Of a stretch of 64,000 bases of DNA, positions 34,767 to 44,060 are shown in pieces; position 1 is the stretch's first letter; each line of letters begins with the position of its first letter. The translations under genes and the position numbers were made by a program. The notes under the pieces are model-generated. The model searched no databases. It saw only the letters and a program-made list of their open reading frames with translations, and was not told the DNA's origin. Source of the DNA: Haloarcula pellucida. GTDB taxonomy: Archaea > Halobacteriota > Halobacteria > Halobacteriales > Haloarculaceae. The stretch lies in contig NZ_BMOU01000001.1 of assembly GCF_014647235.1 (NCBI RefSeq), forward strand, positions 62,001 to 126,000, given 5' to 3'.

Positions 34767-35933
34767 ATGTTCCCCGCGATAGTGCCGCTACAGATTGGTG
34801 GGATCATCGGCTTCGTCACGGTGATCTTCCTCCTCTTGGCCATCGCGCTGGTGTACTCCAGCGTCGTCATCATCCGCCCGTATCAGAAAGGTGCTTACAC
34901 CGTCCTCGGGACGTACCGTGGCATCCTCGATCAGGGGATTCACTTCATCTATCCCTTCGTCTCGGACGTCACCCGATTCGACATGCGGACCCAGACGCTC
35001 GACGTGCCGCGACAGGAGGCAATCACCCGTGACAACTCGCCGGTGACCGCCGACGCCGTCGTCTACATCAAGGTGATGGACCCGAAGAAGGCGTTCCTCG
35101 AAGTCGACAACTACGAGCGCGCCGTCTCGAATCTCGCCCAGACCACGCTCCGTGCCGTGCTGGGCGACATGGAACTGGACGACACGCTGAACAAACGCCA
35201 AGAGATCAACGCCCGCATCCGGAAGGAACTGGACGAACCCACCGACGAGTGGGGTGTCCGGGTCGAGAGCGTGGAGGTCCGCGAGGTCAACCCCTCGAAG
35301 GACGTCCAGCAGGCCATGGAGCAACAGACTTCCGCCGAGCGGAAACGCCGTGCTATGATTCTGGAAGCGCAGGGTGAACGCCGCTCCGCCATCGAGACGG
35401 CGGAGGGTGACAAGCAGTCCAACATCATCCGCGCGCAAGGTGAGAAACAGAGCCAGATTCTGGAAGCGCAAGGTGACGCTATCTCGACGGTGCTGCGCGC
35501 GAAGTCCGCCGAGTCGATGGGCGAACGCGCCGTCATCGACAAGGGGATGGAGACGCTCGGCGAGATGGGCAAATCCGAGTCGACGACGTTCGTGCTTCCG
35601 CAGGAACTCACGTCGCTGGTTGGCCGCTACGGCAAGCACCTCTCGGGCTCTGACGTCAAGGCGGACGGCCACGTCCTCGACGCGCTGGACTTCGACGAGG
35701 AGACCCGCGAGATGTTGGGACTCGACGACATCGAGGAGATTCTCGGCCAGATAGACGAGGAGGCCGAAGTCGACGTCGAGGCCATGGAGCAGGAAGCCCA
35801 GAAGATAAAACACGGCGAGGATTCGGGCCTCGACAGCGCCGACGAGATGATCGAGCAGATGGACGCGGAGATCGACGGCGAGAAGACGGACATCGCCGGT
35901 GGCCCCGACGACACCACGGGCGACGACGAATAA
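34767..35933 (+). CDS. SPFH/stomatin-like membrane protein
   Basis: A 388-residue protein. One N-terminal helix (GIIGFVTVIFLLLAIALVYS) is followed by the SPFH band-7 domain (PYQKGAYTVLGTYRGILDQG, LDVPRQEAITRDNSPVTADA, RAVLGDMELDDTLNKR), an Ala/Glu/Arg-rich coiled coil with repeated MILEAQGERRSAIETAEGDK-like units, and an acidic tail. Stomatin relatives form oligomeric rings and scaffold membrane domains; partner of the upstream NfeD. Confidence 0.95.
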   Translation: MFPAIVPLQIGGIIGFVTVIFLLLAIALVYSSVVIIRPYQKGAYTVLGTYRGILDQGIHFIYPFVSDVTRFDMRTQTLDVPRQEAITRDNSPVTADAVVYIKVMDPKKAFLEVDNYERAVSNLAQTTLRAVLGDMELDDTLNKRQEINARIRKELDEPTDEWGVRVESVEVREVNPSKDVQQAMEQQTSAERKRRAMILEAQGERRSAIETAEGDKQSNIIRAQGEKQSQILEAQGDAISTVLRAKSAESMGERAVIDKGMETLGEMGKSESTTFVLPQELTSLVGRYGKHLSGSDVKADGHVLDALDFDEETREMLGLDDIEEILGQIDEEAEVDVEAMEQEAQKIKHGEDSGLDSADEMIEQMDAEIDGEKTDIAGGPDDTTGDDE

Positions 35934-35977
35934 GCGTAGCCGAAGACGTTTTGTAGCAGAATCACTTCTGCTCCACT

Positions 35978-36583
35978 ATGACACGGGACGGCGGCGTCGA
36001 CGAGGACAAGCGTGCGACGCTCCGCCGTTTCGCCGCCCTCGGTGCCGCCAGCCCCTTCGTCCGCTTTACCGACGACGGGAGCGATAGCGACGCGCCGGAT
36101 GCCATCGCTGGCTACGTCTCCGCCCACCCCGGCACTCACTTCTCGAAACTTCGCGACGACCTGCAACTGGGGACGGGCGAGGCCCAACACCACCTCCACC
36201 GCCTCGAAAACGACGGCGTCGTCGCCTCGCAGAAGGACGGCGACTACCGCCGGTACTTCCCGGCGGACCAGTTCACCGAGTTCGAGCAGACGACGCTGGG
36301 CTACCTTCGGCGGGCGACGCCCCGCGGGATGCTCGTCACCATGCTCCGGGACCCGACGGTGACCGCCTCCGAACTGGCGTCGGCGCTGGACGTCTCCCGT
36401 CCGACCATCAGCAACTACGCTGCCGACCTCGAATCGGCGGGCCTCCTCTCACGCGAGGACGGGTACGCCATCACCGAACCGGAGACGATTCTGACACTGC
36501 TCGTTCGGTACGCGGACTCCTTTGGCGGCGACGCGGCCGAACTGGCGAGTGAGGCCGACTCGCTGTTCCGCTACGACCCGTAG
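35978..36583 (+). CDS. Two-domain winged-helix transcriptional regulator
   Basis: A 201-residue protein with two winged helices: GTHFSKLRDDLQLGTGEAQH plus HLHRLENDGVVASQKDGDYR (about 48-85), and ASELASALDVSRPTISNYAA (about 127-165). A twin-arginine stretch near the N-terminus (ATLRRFAALGAASP) looks Tat-like, but the rest has no export features. It is a DNA-binding regulator of unknown target, possibly the adjacent SPFH/NfeD genes. Confidence 0.85.
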   Translation: MTRDGGVDEDKRATLRRFAALGAASPFVRFTDDGSDSDAPDAIAGYVSAHPGTHFSKLRDDLQLGTGEAQHHLHRLENDGVVASQKDGDYRRYFPADQFTEFEQTTLGYLRRATPRGMLVTMLRDPTVTASELASALDVSRPTISNYAADLESAGLLSREDGYAITEPETILTLLVRYADSFGGDAAELASEADSLFRYDP

Positions 36584-36640
36584 CGGTCGCTCGCGAGTCC
36601 GAGAACGCGAGGCGAGAAACGGTGGTGCAACCGGCAGGAA

Positions 36641-36883
36641 TCAGGCCTCGACCATCCACGTCGTCGAGGAGGAGTACCCCCACTTCTCGACGTCGATGTC
36701 GTAGTCGCCGCTGGCGATCGCCGTCATGTTCGTCCCGACTTCCTTCGCCGAGAGTTCCAGTTCGTCACCGATGAGGCGGGACTTGAAGTACGTCTGTTCG
36801 TCGGCGTTCGATTGGAGGTACTCCAGGATACGTCGCTGTTTCTCCGAGAGCGGGGTGTCGGCCGCCTGTGCAGTCGCGCTCAT
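36641..36883 (-). CDS. Small winged-helix-like protein (DUF7123-like)
   Basis: An 80-residue protein: LSEKQRRILEYLQSNADEQT, YFKSRLIGDELELSAKEVG and a C-terminal strand VEKWGYSSSTTWMVEA. The pattern is a short HTH domain widespread in haloarchaea; I recognise it as DUF7123-like from memory. I start it at MSATAQAADT; the longer frame to 37051 would add a basic, non-haloarchaeal-looking leader. Likely a small DNA-binding regulator. Confidence 0.78.
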   Translation of the reverse strand: MSATAQAADTPLSEKQRRILEYLQSNADEQTYFKSRLIGDELELSAKEVGTNMTAIASGDYDIDVEKWGYSSSTTWMVEA

Positions 36884-37100
36884 TGCTACACTCGTTCGTT
36901 CGGTAGGTGCACCCTTAGTGGGTTTGGTACAGTCGGTTAACGCCTCGCCGTCTTGCGGTTTTTGCGCTAAGGTCCGGCCGACGGTGACGGCTGTAGTGTC
37001 GATACCGTCCCGGTTGGTACGTCGGGGAAACACACGCACCGAGCCACGCATCTCAGTCTGTCCGGCAGTTCTTTAATAGTGGGCGGTCAGTATGCCGAAC

Positions 37101-37117
37101 GGAGGTCTATTACATTG
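37101..37117 (+). promoter_or_regulatory. SD plus TTG start of the TRAM gene
   Basis: ggaggt at 37101-37106 is followed after 8 bases by TTG at 37115. The downstream residues EISDELLCLF match the usual N-terminus of haloarchaeal TRAM proteins, so TTG rather than the GTG at 37079 is the likely start. A TATA-like tttaata lies about 40 bases upstream. Confidence 0.65.
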
Positions 37118-37519
37118 GAAATCTCCGACGAACTCCTGTGTCTGTTCAGTGCTGAGGTCAGCGACGACGGCGACCGGTACGTCGTCGAAGTGCCACGCCG
37201 CGAAGTCGAGACGGGGGCCGTCGACGCCGGTGGCACGTATCGAGTCGCACTTATCTCCGCGGACGCCGAGAGCGACGAGACTGCCGAGAGTACCGAGACG
37301 GAGACGCCGCCGGACCAGCCACAGCCGCCGGTCGAACCGGGCGAGACCCGCTACGTCGAAATCGAGGACATCGGCAAGCAGGGCGACGGCATCGCTCGCG
37401 TCGAACGCGGCTACGTCATCATCGTCCCGGGCGCCGACATCGGCGAGCGCGTAAAGATAGAGGTGACCGAGGTCAAATCGAACTTCGCAGTCGGCGAGAT
37501 TCTCGACGAGGACGTGTAG
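37115..37519 (+). CDS. TRAM-domain RNA-binding protein
   Basis: A 134-residue protein. The N-terminal half (EISDELLCLFSAEVSDDGD, VEVPRREVETGAV) is a small beta domain; an acidic/Pro linker follows; residues about 77-132 are a TRAM OB-fold (YVEIEDIGKQGDGIARVERG, YVIIVPGADIGERVKIEVTE). Stand-alone TRAM proteins are abundant in haloarchaea and bind RNA, with a suggested chaperone role. The start is TTG, supported by a perfect SD. Confidence 0.9.
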   Translation: MEISDELLCLFSAEVSDDGDRYVVEVPRREVETGAVDAGGTYRVALISADAESDETAESTETETPPDQPQPPVEPGETRYVEIEDIGKQGDGIARVERGYVIIVPGADIGERVKIEVTEVKSNFAVGEILDEDV

Positions 37520-37562
37520 GTCACGGCTCCCTTCCGCGACCGCCGACCCACAGCGACTGCGT

Positions 37563-37582
37563 CGTCTCTCTCTCTCTCTTTC
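37563..37582. terminator. CT-repeat tract between convergent genes
   Basis: A run of alternating CT (tctctctctctctttc) lies about 45 bases after the TRAM stop and shortly before the end of the convergent cysteine-cluster gene. Pyrimidine tracts of this kind recur at 3' ends in this window and may terminate transcription on the plus strand. Confidence 0.35.
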
Positions 37583-37597
37583 GGGTGTCGTGGGGCC

Positions 37598-38338
37598 TCA
37601 GGCGTCCTCGAGCGGCGTCCCGTCGGGCCGTTTCTGCCCTTCCGAGTCGTGGACTACAACGCCGTCCACGTCCGTGGGTTCGTAGTTGTCGCGGACGCCG
37701 ACGGCTTCTTCGAGTTCTCTGATGGCCCGCTCTTTCAGCGCAGCGGCCAGTTCCTCCGCGTCCGCCCGCGAGATGTCACGCCCCAACCCCTCACACTCGT
37801 GCGCTCGAACCATCCCACCTTCGTCGTCGGTGTCACCGGCTTCCCGTTGGCCTTCCAGCGCGACGCTGTCGACGGCCTCGCCCATCGGCTGGCTCGTCCC
37901 ACCCAGCGCGACGCTAAACGGATAGGTCCGGCAGATGAGCGGTCGGTCCTCGTGGACCGTGCACGCGCCCACGCCGTCGTCGTCCTCGGCGTAGAACGTA
38001 CAGTCGCCGCAGTCGTCGGTCTGGAGCGCCCACTCGAACGTCTCGCCTTGCGGCCCGTCGGGTGACTCCTCGATGCCGTAGGGCATCGGCCGGGCGATAT
38101 CCCGGAAGTCGTAGTCCCCCGTCGACTGCAACTGTCGTATCTCGTCGGGGAACACGGTCGCCGTGTGTGGTCCGGGTTCCCCGGCCGTGTCGCTGTCGCC
38201 GTCGCCACAGGCCGTCTCGCCGGCCTTACAGCAGGCCCCACAGCGCGTACACTCGAACCCGATAGTCTCGATGGCGTCGGCGAGCGCCGCGACGTCGAGG
38301 TCACGGGCGCGTTCGAGTTCGGATTCGAGAGACTCCAT
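37598..38338 (-). CDS. YkgJ-family cysteine-cluster protein
   Basis: A 246-residue protein with the Zn/Fe-chelating cysteine cluster: Cys30, 33, 36, 37 (FECTRCGACCKAG), then CGDCTFY and ACTVHEDRPLICRTYPF. The pattern is that of the YkgJ/FliB-like family, probably binding an iron-sulfur cluster or zinc. The C-terminal ~90 residues are acidic and helical. Function unknown beyond metal binding. It converges on the TRAM gene. Confidence 0.9.
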   Translation of the reverse strand: MESLESELERARDLDVAALADAIETIGFECTRCGACCKAGETACGDGDSDTAGEPGPHTATVFPDEIRQLQSTGDYDFRDIARPMPYGIEESPDGPQGETFEWALQTDDCGDCTFYAEDDDGVGACTVHEDRPLICRTYPFSVALGGTSQPMGEAVDSVALEGQREAGDTDDEGGMVRAHECEGLGRDISRADAEELAAALKERAIRELEEAVGVRDNYEPTDVDGVVVHDSEGQKRPDGTPLEDA

Positions 38339-38371
38339 GGTTCCCCGTTGGTGTCGACGCCCAAAAAGGCG

Positions 38372-39148
38372 TCAGTCGGCCGGCCGTGCCCGCTGGCCGT
38401 CCCAGCGTACCGTCCCTTCGACGGCCAACTTCTCCAGATGGGCGACGACGGTGGCCCGAGCGAGGTCACGGACGCCGGTCAGGTCCTTCTCGTAGGCGCG
38501 GTCGAGCACGTCGCCTACAGTCGTCACACCGGCCTCGACGGCCGCCCGGACGCGACGCTCGCGGTCCAGACGGTGGCGGAGCAGTCGCGCGCAGGCCCGT
38601 CGCGGGTCCGCGATGGTGGGTCCGTGCCCGGGGAACAACCGGGCCGGATTCCGGGCGTGGAGGCGGCGGAGCGAGGTCAGATACGCCCGAACGTCCCCTT
38701 CGGGCGCGCCGACGACGACGCTCCTCTCGGCGACGGCGACGTCGCCACTGACGACGCCCGGTCGGGTAGCGAACCCGACGTGTTCCGGCGCGTGGCCCGG
38801 CAGGTCCACGACGTCGACGCCGTCGCCGGCCGGTATCGTCGTCCCTTCGACGAAGGTTCGGTCCGGAGCGACACCGGTCGCAGCCTCGAACGCCGCTTTG
38901 CGCCCGCGACGCGCCCAGACGGTCGCCCCCGTCTCGCGGGCATAGTGGGCGACCCCGCCCACGTGGTCGGGGTGGTGGTGCGTGACCGCGACGTGGCCGA
39001 CCGAGGCGTCGCTGACGGCGTCGCTCAGTGCATCGGTCCGGCCGGCGGGGTCGACGAGCAGCGCGTCCGGCCCGGCACCGAGGTACGCGGCCGTCTGGCC
39101 TGTCGGGGCGCGCGTCGCTACTGGAACGTCGAGCCGTGTCCACGTCAT
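38372..39148 (-). CDS. Metallo-beta-lactamase-fold hydrolase with C-terminal winged helix
   Basis: A 258-residue MBL protein. The metal motif HHHPDH is at 57-62 (THHHPDHVGG), with later ligands in LPGHAPEHVGFATRPG, VVSGDVAV and LFPGHGPTI. The last ~60 residues (GDVLDRAYEKDL, VVAHLEKLAVEGTVRWDG) form the winged helix seen in LACTB2/RNase Z-like hydrolases. The substrate is unknown, perhaps a thioester or RNA. I start it at MTWTRLDVPV; the open frame continues upstream without coding character. Confidence 0.9.
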   Translation of the reverse strand: MTWTRLDVPVATRAPTGQTAAYLGAGPDALLVDPAGRTDALSDAVSDASVGHVAVTHHHPDHVGGVAHYARETGATVWARRGRKAAFEAATGVAPDRTFVEGTTIPAGDGVDVVDLPGHAPEHVGFATRPGVVSGDVAVAERSVVVGAPEGDVRAYLTSLRRLHARNPARLFPGHGPTIADPRRACARLLRHRLDRERRVRAAVEAGVTTVGDVLDRAYEKDLTGVRDLARATVVAHLEKLAVEGTVRWDGQRARPAD

Positions 39149-39195
39149 CTGGTAGTGCGTGACCGCGCGCGAGGAAAACTCCGGCGGGTCGGCGG

Positions 39196-39468
39196 TTACG
39201 CGGTGAGGAAGTAGACCTGCTTTCGGGCGTCGGTGAAGCTGTATCGAGAACCGACGAGTTCGGACTCTTCTAGCCGGTTCAGGGCGTATCGGACTGTCCG
39301 GTCTGGCAGGAGCGACGACTCCGCGAGTTGGCCCTGCGAGAGCGGTGCGTCGTCTTCGAGTACTTTCGCGACGAGTTTCGCGCTGGGTGGGAGTTCGCGC
39401 AGGCGCTCGCGGAACTCGTCTTCGCTGAACGGGGAGGCAGTTACGTCTTCGGTGGTAGTCGTGCTCAT
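39196..39468 (-). CDS. Small winged-helix transcriptional regulator
   Basis: A 90-residue MarR-like winged helix: LPPSAKLVAKVLEDDAPLSQ, QLAESSLLPDRTVRYALNRL (recognition helix), wing SELVGSRYSFTDARKQVYFL. Such single-domain regulators are common in haloarchaea. Upstream on the minus strand lies an AT-rich promoter (atacatatagcc). Target unknown. Confidence 0.88.
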   Translation of the reverse strand: MSTTTTEDVTASPFSEDEFRERLRELPPSAKLVAKVLEDDAPLSQGQLAESSLLPDRTVRYALNRLEESELVGSRYSFTDARKQVYFLTA

Positions 39469-39709
39469 ACTGAACGCTGGTCCAACTACACTGGTAAAAC
39501 TTGGCTATATGTATGACCAAACAATACGGATTGTGAAATGTGTATAATGGGGCCTTATACAGACGCGCCGTCCTCCGGTCCGTCCTGTCGATGCAGTGAT
39601 GGCTGAGCACACAGTTCGGTGCCCGTGACTGCCACCTCGCGGGCGGTGACGGCCACACTGAACTCCGATTCCAGTATCGTTTTATCCCCCCGGCGGCGAC
39701 GATTGTAGC

Positions 39710-40414
39710 GTGAAAGGGCAGGAGTGGTACCAGGCCGACACCGTGGCCGAAGAGTACGAGGCCAAACGGTTCTCTCGTGGTGGCCGTCTCATCGACCGCC
39801 GAGAGAAACGGGCGGTGCTCGACGCCATCGGTCCCGTCGACGACAAGAAGGTTCTCGAAGTCGCCTGTGGCACCGGCCGATTTACCGTGATGTTGGCCGA
39901 ACGCGGGGCCGACATCACCGGCCTCGACATCTCCGGGCCGATGCTTCAGCAGGGCCGCCAGAAAGCAAGGGCCGCCGACGTCGCCGACCACGTCGAGTTC
40001 ATGCGCGGCGACGCCGCCCGCCTTCCGTACCCCGACGACTACTTCGATACGGTGCTGGCGATGCGCTTTTTCCACCTCGCGGATACGCCTGCGGCGTTTC
40101 TGGCCGAGATGCGCCGGGTCGCCAAAGAACAGGTGTTTTTCGACACGTTCAACCGCTTCTCGACGCGGTCGCTGTACAACTGGGCGCTCCCGATGGGGTC
40201 GCGGCTCTACTCCCGGTGGGAGATAGACCGCTTGCTGGACGGCGCGGGACTGGAACTCACCGAGGAGTCTCACGACTGGGTGCTTCCCTACGGGTTCTAC
40301 CGCAAGATACCGAACGAACTGGCCGCCTCGTTCCGCTCTATCGACACTGCCATCGGTGGGACGCCACTCGGCGACAAGCTGGCCTCGGTGTCCTACTGGA
40401 ACACCCACGTCTAA
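39710..40414 (+). CDS. Class I SAM-dependent methyltransferase
   Basis: A 234-residue methyltransferase. SAM motif I is VLEVACGTGRFTVMLAERG, with ITGLDISGPMLQQGR, MRGDAARLPYPDDYFDTVLA and AMRFFHLADTPAAFL following in canonical order. It resembles ubiquinone/menaquinone-type and small-molecule methyltransferases; the acceptor is unknown. It starts with GTG. The following gene is a glycosyltransferase, so a role in lipid or glycan modification is possible. Confidence 0.9.
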   Translation: MKGQEWYQADTVAEEYEAKRFSRGGRLIDRREKRAVLDAIGPVDDKKVLEVACGTGRFTVMLAERGADITGLDISGPMLQQGRQKARAADVADHVEFMRGDAARLPYPDDYFDTVLAMRFFHLADTPAAFLAEMRRVAKEQVFFDTFNRFSTRSLYNWALPMGSRLYSRWEIDRLLDGAGLELTEESHDWVLPYGFYRKIPNELAASFRSIDTAIGGTPLGDKLASVSYWNTHV

Positions 40415-40569
40415 TCGCGCTCACGGCTTGCACTCTCAGGGCTGCACGCGGTTCTGACCTGTCGAGTACGACGCAGTTACCCACGAACAGCCGTTCGACA
40501 CCGTATTTTACGCGAGACGGGCGCTCCGGCCCGCGACTTTTAAGCGCTTCCAGAGCGGTATCGAGACGT

Positions 40570-41472
40570 ATGGAGCTATCGGTGGTGGTCCCGACGCTGA
40601 ACGGCCGCGAGGAGTTGGCCGGGAGTCTGGACGCACTCGCCGAGGAGGTGCCCGACGCCGAAACCATCGTGGTCAACGGCCCGTCCGCCGACGGGACGAC
40701 GGGGATGGTCCGTGACAGGGACGACGTCGACGTGTTGGTCGAGGTGGCCGACCGCTCGGTCAACGTCGCGCGGAACGCGGGACTGGACCGGGCGACGGGC
40801 GACGCTGTCGCCATCGTGAGTCAGGGACTCTCCGTCGAATCGGGGTGGGCCGAGGCGGTTCGGTCGGGTGTCGACTCGAGCGTGGCGGTCACCGGCCCGA
40901 CCCACGAGCAACTCGTCGCGGGGATGACGACCGAGTCGAAGGAGACGCGGACCATCGCCGGCCGGGACGTGACGTACTTCAATCCCGGTAACGTCGCGTT
41001 CCGCCGGACGGCCATCGACGCGCTCGACGGGTTCGACGAGTACCTGCAGATCGGCGGGTCACGCGACGTGGCCCACAGGTTGGCCGCGCGTGGCTACACC
41101 GTCGGCTGGGACGCCGAGATGTGCGTCAGCCGTGAGTTCGAGGCCGACGGCGGCATCCGCGAGACGGACTGGAACTGGAAGTACCGCTCGCTGGCCTACC
41201 GCCTGCTGAAGAACTACGGGGTCCGCCCGACGGTCGCACGCCGGATGCTCAGTCACGCCGGCATCGACGCCGCCGAGGCGCTGAAAGACGTCGCTCGCGG
41301 CGAGACGCCCCCGTCGAAGTGGCTCGGCACCGGCCGAGACGTACTTCGAGGGCTCGGATTGGGGAGCAAAGACGGACTGGTCGCGCGGTACCGGGACCGG
41401 AGCGACGCCAGAAACCCCAACGGACGGTCCATCCGTGCGGACCGAGCGGTCACGGTCTACGACCGGCGGTGA
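40570..41472 (+). CDS. Family 2 glycosyltransferase
   Basis: A 300-residue GT-A fold enzyme: ELSVVVPTLNGREELAGSLD at the N-terminus, VNGPSADGTTGMV, NVARNAGLDRATGDAVAIVS, YFNPGNVAFRRTAIDALDGF and GGSRDVAHRLAARGYTVGWD. The usual DXD is not obvious: the corresponding segment reads IVSQGLSVES, so metal binding may be atypical. No transmembrane helix. Its stop abuts the stop of the convergent amidohydrolase (tga/tca). Confidence 0.88.
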   Translation: MELSVVVPTLNGREELAGSLDALAEEVPDAETIVVNGPSADGTTGMVRDRDDVDVLVEVADRSVNVARNAGLDRATGDAVAIVSQGLSVESGWAEAVRSGVDSSVAVTGPTHEQLVAGMTTESKETRTIAGRDVTYFNPGNVAFRRTAIDALDGFDEYLQIGGSRDVAHRLAARGYTVGWDAEMCVSREFEADGGIRETDWNWKYRSLAYRLLKNYGVRPTVARRMLSHAGIDAAEALKDVARGETPPSKWLGTGRDVLRGLGLGSKDGLVARYRDRSDARNPNGRSIRADRAVTVYDRR

Positions 41473-42282
41473 TCAGGGCGCGAGTTCCTCGACGACGCGA
41501 CCCGGGTTGTTCGAGAACACCTTCTTCATCGCGTCCTCGGGCACGTCGAGTGTGAGTATCTCCATCACCGCGACGTTCGGGTGCGCGTTCGGTGCGCCGC
41601 TCCCGAACAGGACTCGGTCGGGGTGTTCCATGATGGCTCGTTCGAGCGGGTCCCGGTAGCGGACGACGCTCGTGTCCAGATAGAGGTCGTCGTATCGACT
41701 AAGCAGGTCGATGGTTTCGTCCATCAGGTCTCGTCGGAGCGGGTGGGCACCGAAGTGTGACAGGATGACCGGGAAATCGTACTCGAGTAACTCGCTCGCC
41801 ACGGCGCTCGGTGGGAAGGCTTCGCCCCCGTGGACGAGGACGGGCAGGGAGACGTCGGCCAGTCGCGCGAGTACGTCCTCGTCGGGAAGCCCGTCTTTCG
41901 GCGGGTGGAGTTTGAACCCGGCAAAGCGGTCGTCGTAGGCGTACTGTTCGACGTCCTCCGGGGAGGTGTGGTCTTCTCCCCGACTGCTGGTGAGGTTCCG
42001 TAGGGTCGAGCCGGGTCCGCTCCCGGCGTCTCTGGCACCGTTCACTCTGGCGAACGCTATCAGTGGTCGCTCGACGGTCATGCGAGCGACGGCGTTGTTC
42101 GCTTTCAGATACCCCTCCTCGCGGGCGTCCGGGTGGACGACGCTCCGGACCACCCCCGCCTGGTGCATCTCTCGTTCGAGCTGTTCGGGGTCGCCCAGTC
42201 CGGGCCGGGGCCGGCGCTGTTCGTCCGGCTCCACCCGCGTATGGACGTCGACCACCCGGAACCCGTGTTCCAACTCCAGCAT
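41473..42282 (-). CDS. Amidohydrolase-family (TIM-barrel) protein
   Basis: A 269-residue amidohydrolase_2-type protein. The N-terminal strand reads VVDVHTRVEP, so the usual HxH metal motif is HxR. Later segments are FAGFKLHPPKDG, LPVLVHGGEAFPPS, FPVILSHFGAHPLRRDLMDE, DLYLDTSVVRY and RVLFGSGAPNAHPNV. The remaining His and Asp positions suit a mononuclear metal site. Substrate unknown. Confidence 0.85.
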   Translation of the reverse strand: MLELEHGFRVVDVHTRVEPDEQRRPRPGLGDPEQLEREMHQAGVVRSVVHPDAREEGYLKANNAVARMTVERPLIAFARVNGARDAGSGPGSTLRNLTSSRGEDHTSPEDVEQYAYDDRFAGFKLHPPKDGLPDEDVLARLADVSLPVLVHGGEAFPPSAVASELLEYDFPVILSHFGAHPLRRDLMDETIDLLSRYDDLYLDTSVVRYRDPLERAIMEHPDRVLFGSGAPNAHPNVAVMEILTLDVPEDAMKKVFSNNPGRVVEELAP

Positions 42283-42408
42283 CTACCCCACTGTGTGCGG
42301 AACCTCGTATTAAATCATCGGGCCGTTCGCGGCCAACAGACGCCGAGAAGACCGGTGTATCGGTGTCTCGTCTGCGGGTCGCGTGCGGTCTCGATGGGGC
42401 GCACCTTC

Positions 42409-42427
42409 AAAAGCTTTATATAGAACC
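42409..42427 (+). promoter_or_regulatory. Strong TATA/BRE promoter of the chaperonin gene
   Basis: aaaagctttatatagaacc contains a textbook TATA box (tttatata, 42415-42422) preceded by purine-rich BRE sequence, about 40 bases before the ATG. A SD-like ggtgaggt lies 10 bases before the start. This is among the best promoter matches in the window, consistent with high or heat-inducible expression. Confidence 0.75.
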
Positions 42428-42459
42428 GCTTACGATGATTTAGGTGAGGTTACACAGCT

Positions 42460-44040
42460 ATGTCATCTGGCCAGCGACGCATGGGCGGCCAGCCCCTCTT
42501 CATTCTCGACGAGGACGCCCAGCGCACACACGGAAAGGACGCACAGTCGTCGAACATCTCCGCCGGAAAGGCCGTCAGCGAATCGGTACGTACCACGCTC
42601 GGCCCCCGCGGCATGGACAAGATGCTCGTCTCCGACAGCGGCGACGTCGTCATCACGAACGACGGCGCCACCATCCTCTCGGAGATGGACATCGAGCACC
42701 CGGCCGCACAGATGATCGTCGAAGTCGCCGAGACCCAAGAGGACGAGGTCGGCGACGGCACGACGACGGCGTCCGTACTGGCCGGCGAACTGCTCGCGAA
42801 GGCCGAGGACCTGCTCGACGACGACGTCCACCCGACGACCATCGTCGAGGGGTACCACGAGGCCTCCCAGCTGGCGCAGGAAGCCATCGACGAGGAAGTG
42901 CTCGACGTCGACCTCGACGACGACACGCTCGTCGAAGTCGCCGAGTCCTCGATGACCGGGAAGGGCACCGGCGACGTCGACGCCCACCGCCTCGCCGAGG
43001 TCGTCGTCGAGGCCGTCCGCCACGCCAAGACCGACAACGGCGTCGTCCGCGACAGCATCGAGGTCCACACCCAGACGGGCGCGGCCACGTCCGCGACGGA
43101 GCTCGTCGAGGGCGTCATCATCGACGACACCCCTGTCCACGACAACATGCCCACCTCGGTCGAAGACGCGAGCGTCGCCGTCATCGACGCCGAACTCGAC
43201 GTCCGCGAGAGCAACGTCGACGCCGAGTACAACGTCACCAACGTCGACCAGCTCAACGCCGCGCTCGACGCCGAGGAGGAGGAACTCCGCGGCTACGCGC
43301 AGGCCGTCGTCGACTCCGGTGCCGACGTCGTCTTCGTCACGGACGACGTCGCGGACCGCGTCGCCTCCCAGCTCGCGAAGGCCGGCGTCCTCGCCGTCGA
43401 GAGCGTCAGCTCCTCGACCGCGAAGGACGTCGTCGAGACGACCGGTGCGAAGCGACTCGGCTCCGTCGACGCACTCGACGAGGACGCACTGGGCCACGCC
43501 GACAGCATCAGCGTCCAGAAGCACGGTGACGAGGAAGTCACCTTCATCCAGGGCGGGGCGGCCGCCGAGTCGGTGACCGTCTTCGCCCGCGGTTCGACCG
43601 ACCACGTCGTCGACGAGATCGAGCGCGCGCTCAACGACGCGCTCGACGTCGTCGTCGCCGCGCTCGACGCCGGTGGCGTCGTCCCCGGCGCCGGCGCCAC
43701 GGAAATCGCCATCGCGGACCACATCCGTTCGACGGCGGCGTCCATCGAGGGCCGCAAACAGCTCGCCGTCGAAGCGTTCGCCGACGCCGTCGACGTCCTC
43801 CCCCGCACGCTCGCGGAGAACACGGGTCTCGACGCCATCGACGCGCTCGTCGACCTCCGCTCGGAACACGAGAGCGAGGGCATCGCCGGCGTCATCAGCG
43901 AGGGCCAGACGGGCGTCATCGGCGACCCCGTCGAGTACGGCATCTTAGACCCCGCCGCGGTCAAGCGCGAGGCCATCGACTCCGCGACCGAGGCGTCGAC
44001 GATGATCGTCCGCATCGACGACGTCATCTCGTCGAGCTAG
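42460..44040 (+). CDS. Thermosome (group II chaperonin) subunit, tail-less
   Basis: A 526-residue chaperonin subunit. ATP-site blocks are [13 protein letters not shown] (45-57), [14 protein letters not shown] and GDGTT (98-102); the apical domain and the hinge block [17 protein letters not shown] follow. It ends [11 protein letters not shown], with no GGM repeat tail, unlike most archaeal subunits. Haloarchaea carry several paralogs (cct1-3 in Haloferax, of which Cct3 is described as tail-less); this one fits that type. It folds cytosolic proteins in a double-ring complex. Confidence 0.95.
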   Translation: MSSGQRRMGGQPLFILDEDAQRTHGKDAQSSNISAGKAVSESVRTTLGPRGMDKMLVSDSGDVVITNDGATILSEMDIEHPAAQMIVEVAETQEDEVGDGTTTASVLAGELLAKAEDLLDDDVHPTTIVEGYHEASQLAQEAIDEEVLDVDLDDDTLVEVAESSMTGKGTGDVDAHRLAEVVVEAVRHAKTDNGVVRDSIEVHTQTGAATSATELVEGVIIDDTPVHDNMPTSVEDASVAVIDAELDVRESNVDAEYNVTNVDQLNAALDAEEEELRGYAQAVVDSGADVVFVTDDVADRVASQLAKAGVLAVESVSSSTAKDVVETTGAKRLGSVDALDEDALGHADSISVQKHGDEEVTFIQGGAAAESVTVFARGSTDHVVDEIERALNDALDVVVAALDAGGVVPGAGATEIAIADHIRSTAASIEGRKQLAVEAFADAVDVLPRTLAENTGLDAIDALVDLRSEHESEGIAGVISEGQTGVIGDPVEYGILDPAAVKREAIDSATEASTMIVRIDDVISSS

Positions 44041-44060
44041 CGAGGTCGCTCGCGACCTCG
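44041..44060 (+). terminator. Hairpin directly after the chaperonin stop
   Basis: A perfect 8-bp stem (44041-44048 with 44053-44060, 4-base loop ctcg) begins at the first base after the stop codon. It may terminate or stabilise the chaperonin mRNA. Confidence 0.55.

Noticed and set aside
35978-36060. Tat signal in the two-domain winged-helix regulator
   Set aside because: The ATLRRFAALGAASP stretch looks Tat-like, but no adequate hydrophobic core or cleavage site follows and the rest is a DNA-binding protein.
38372-40408. One 678-codon minus-strand protein
   Set aside because: Only the last 258 codons are the MBL hydrolase; the upstream part is Arg/Pro-rich antisense of the methyltransferase gene and crosses the wHTH gene.
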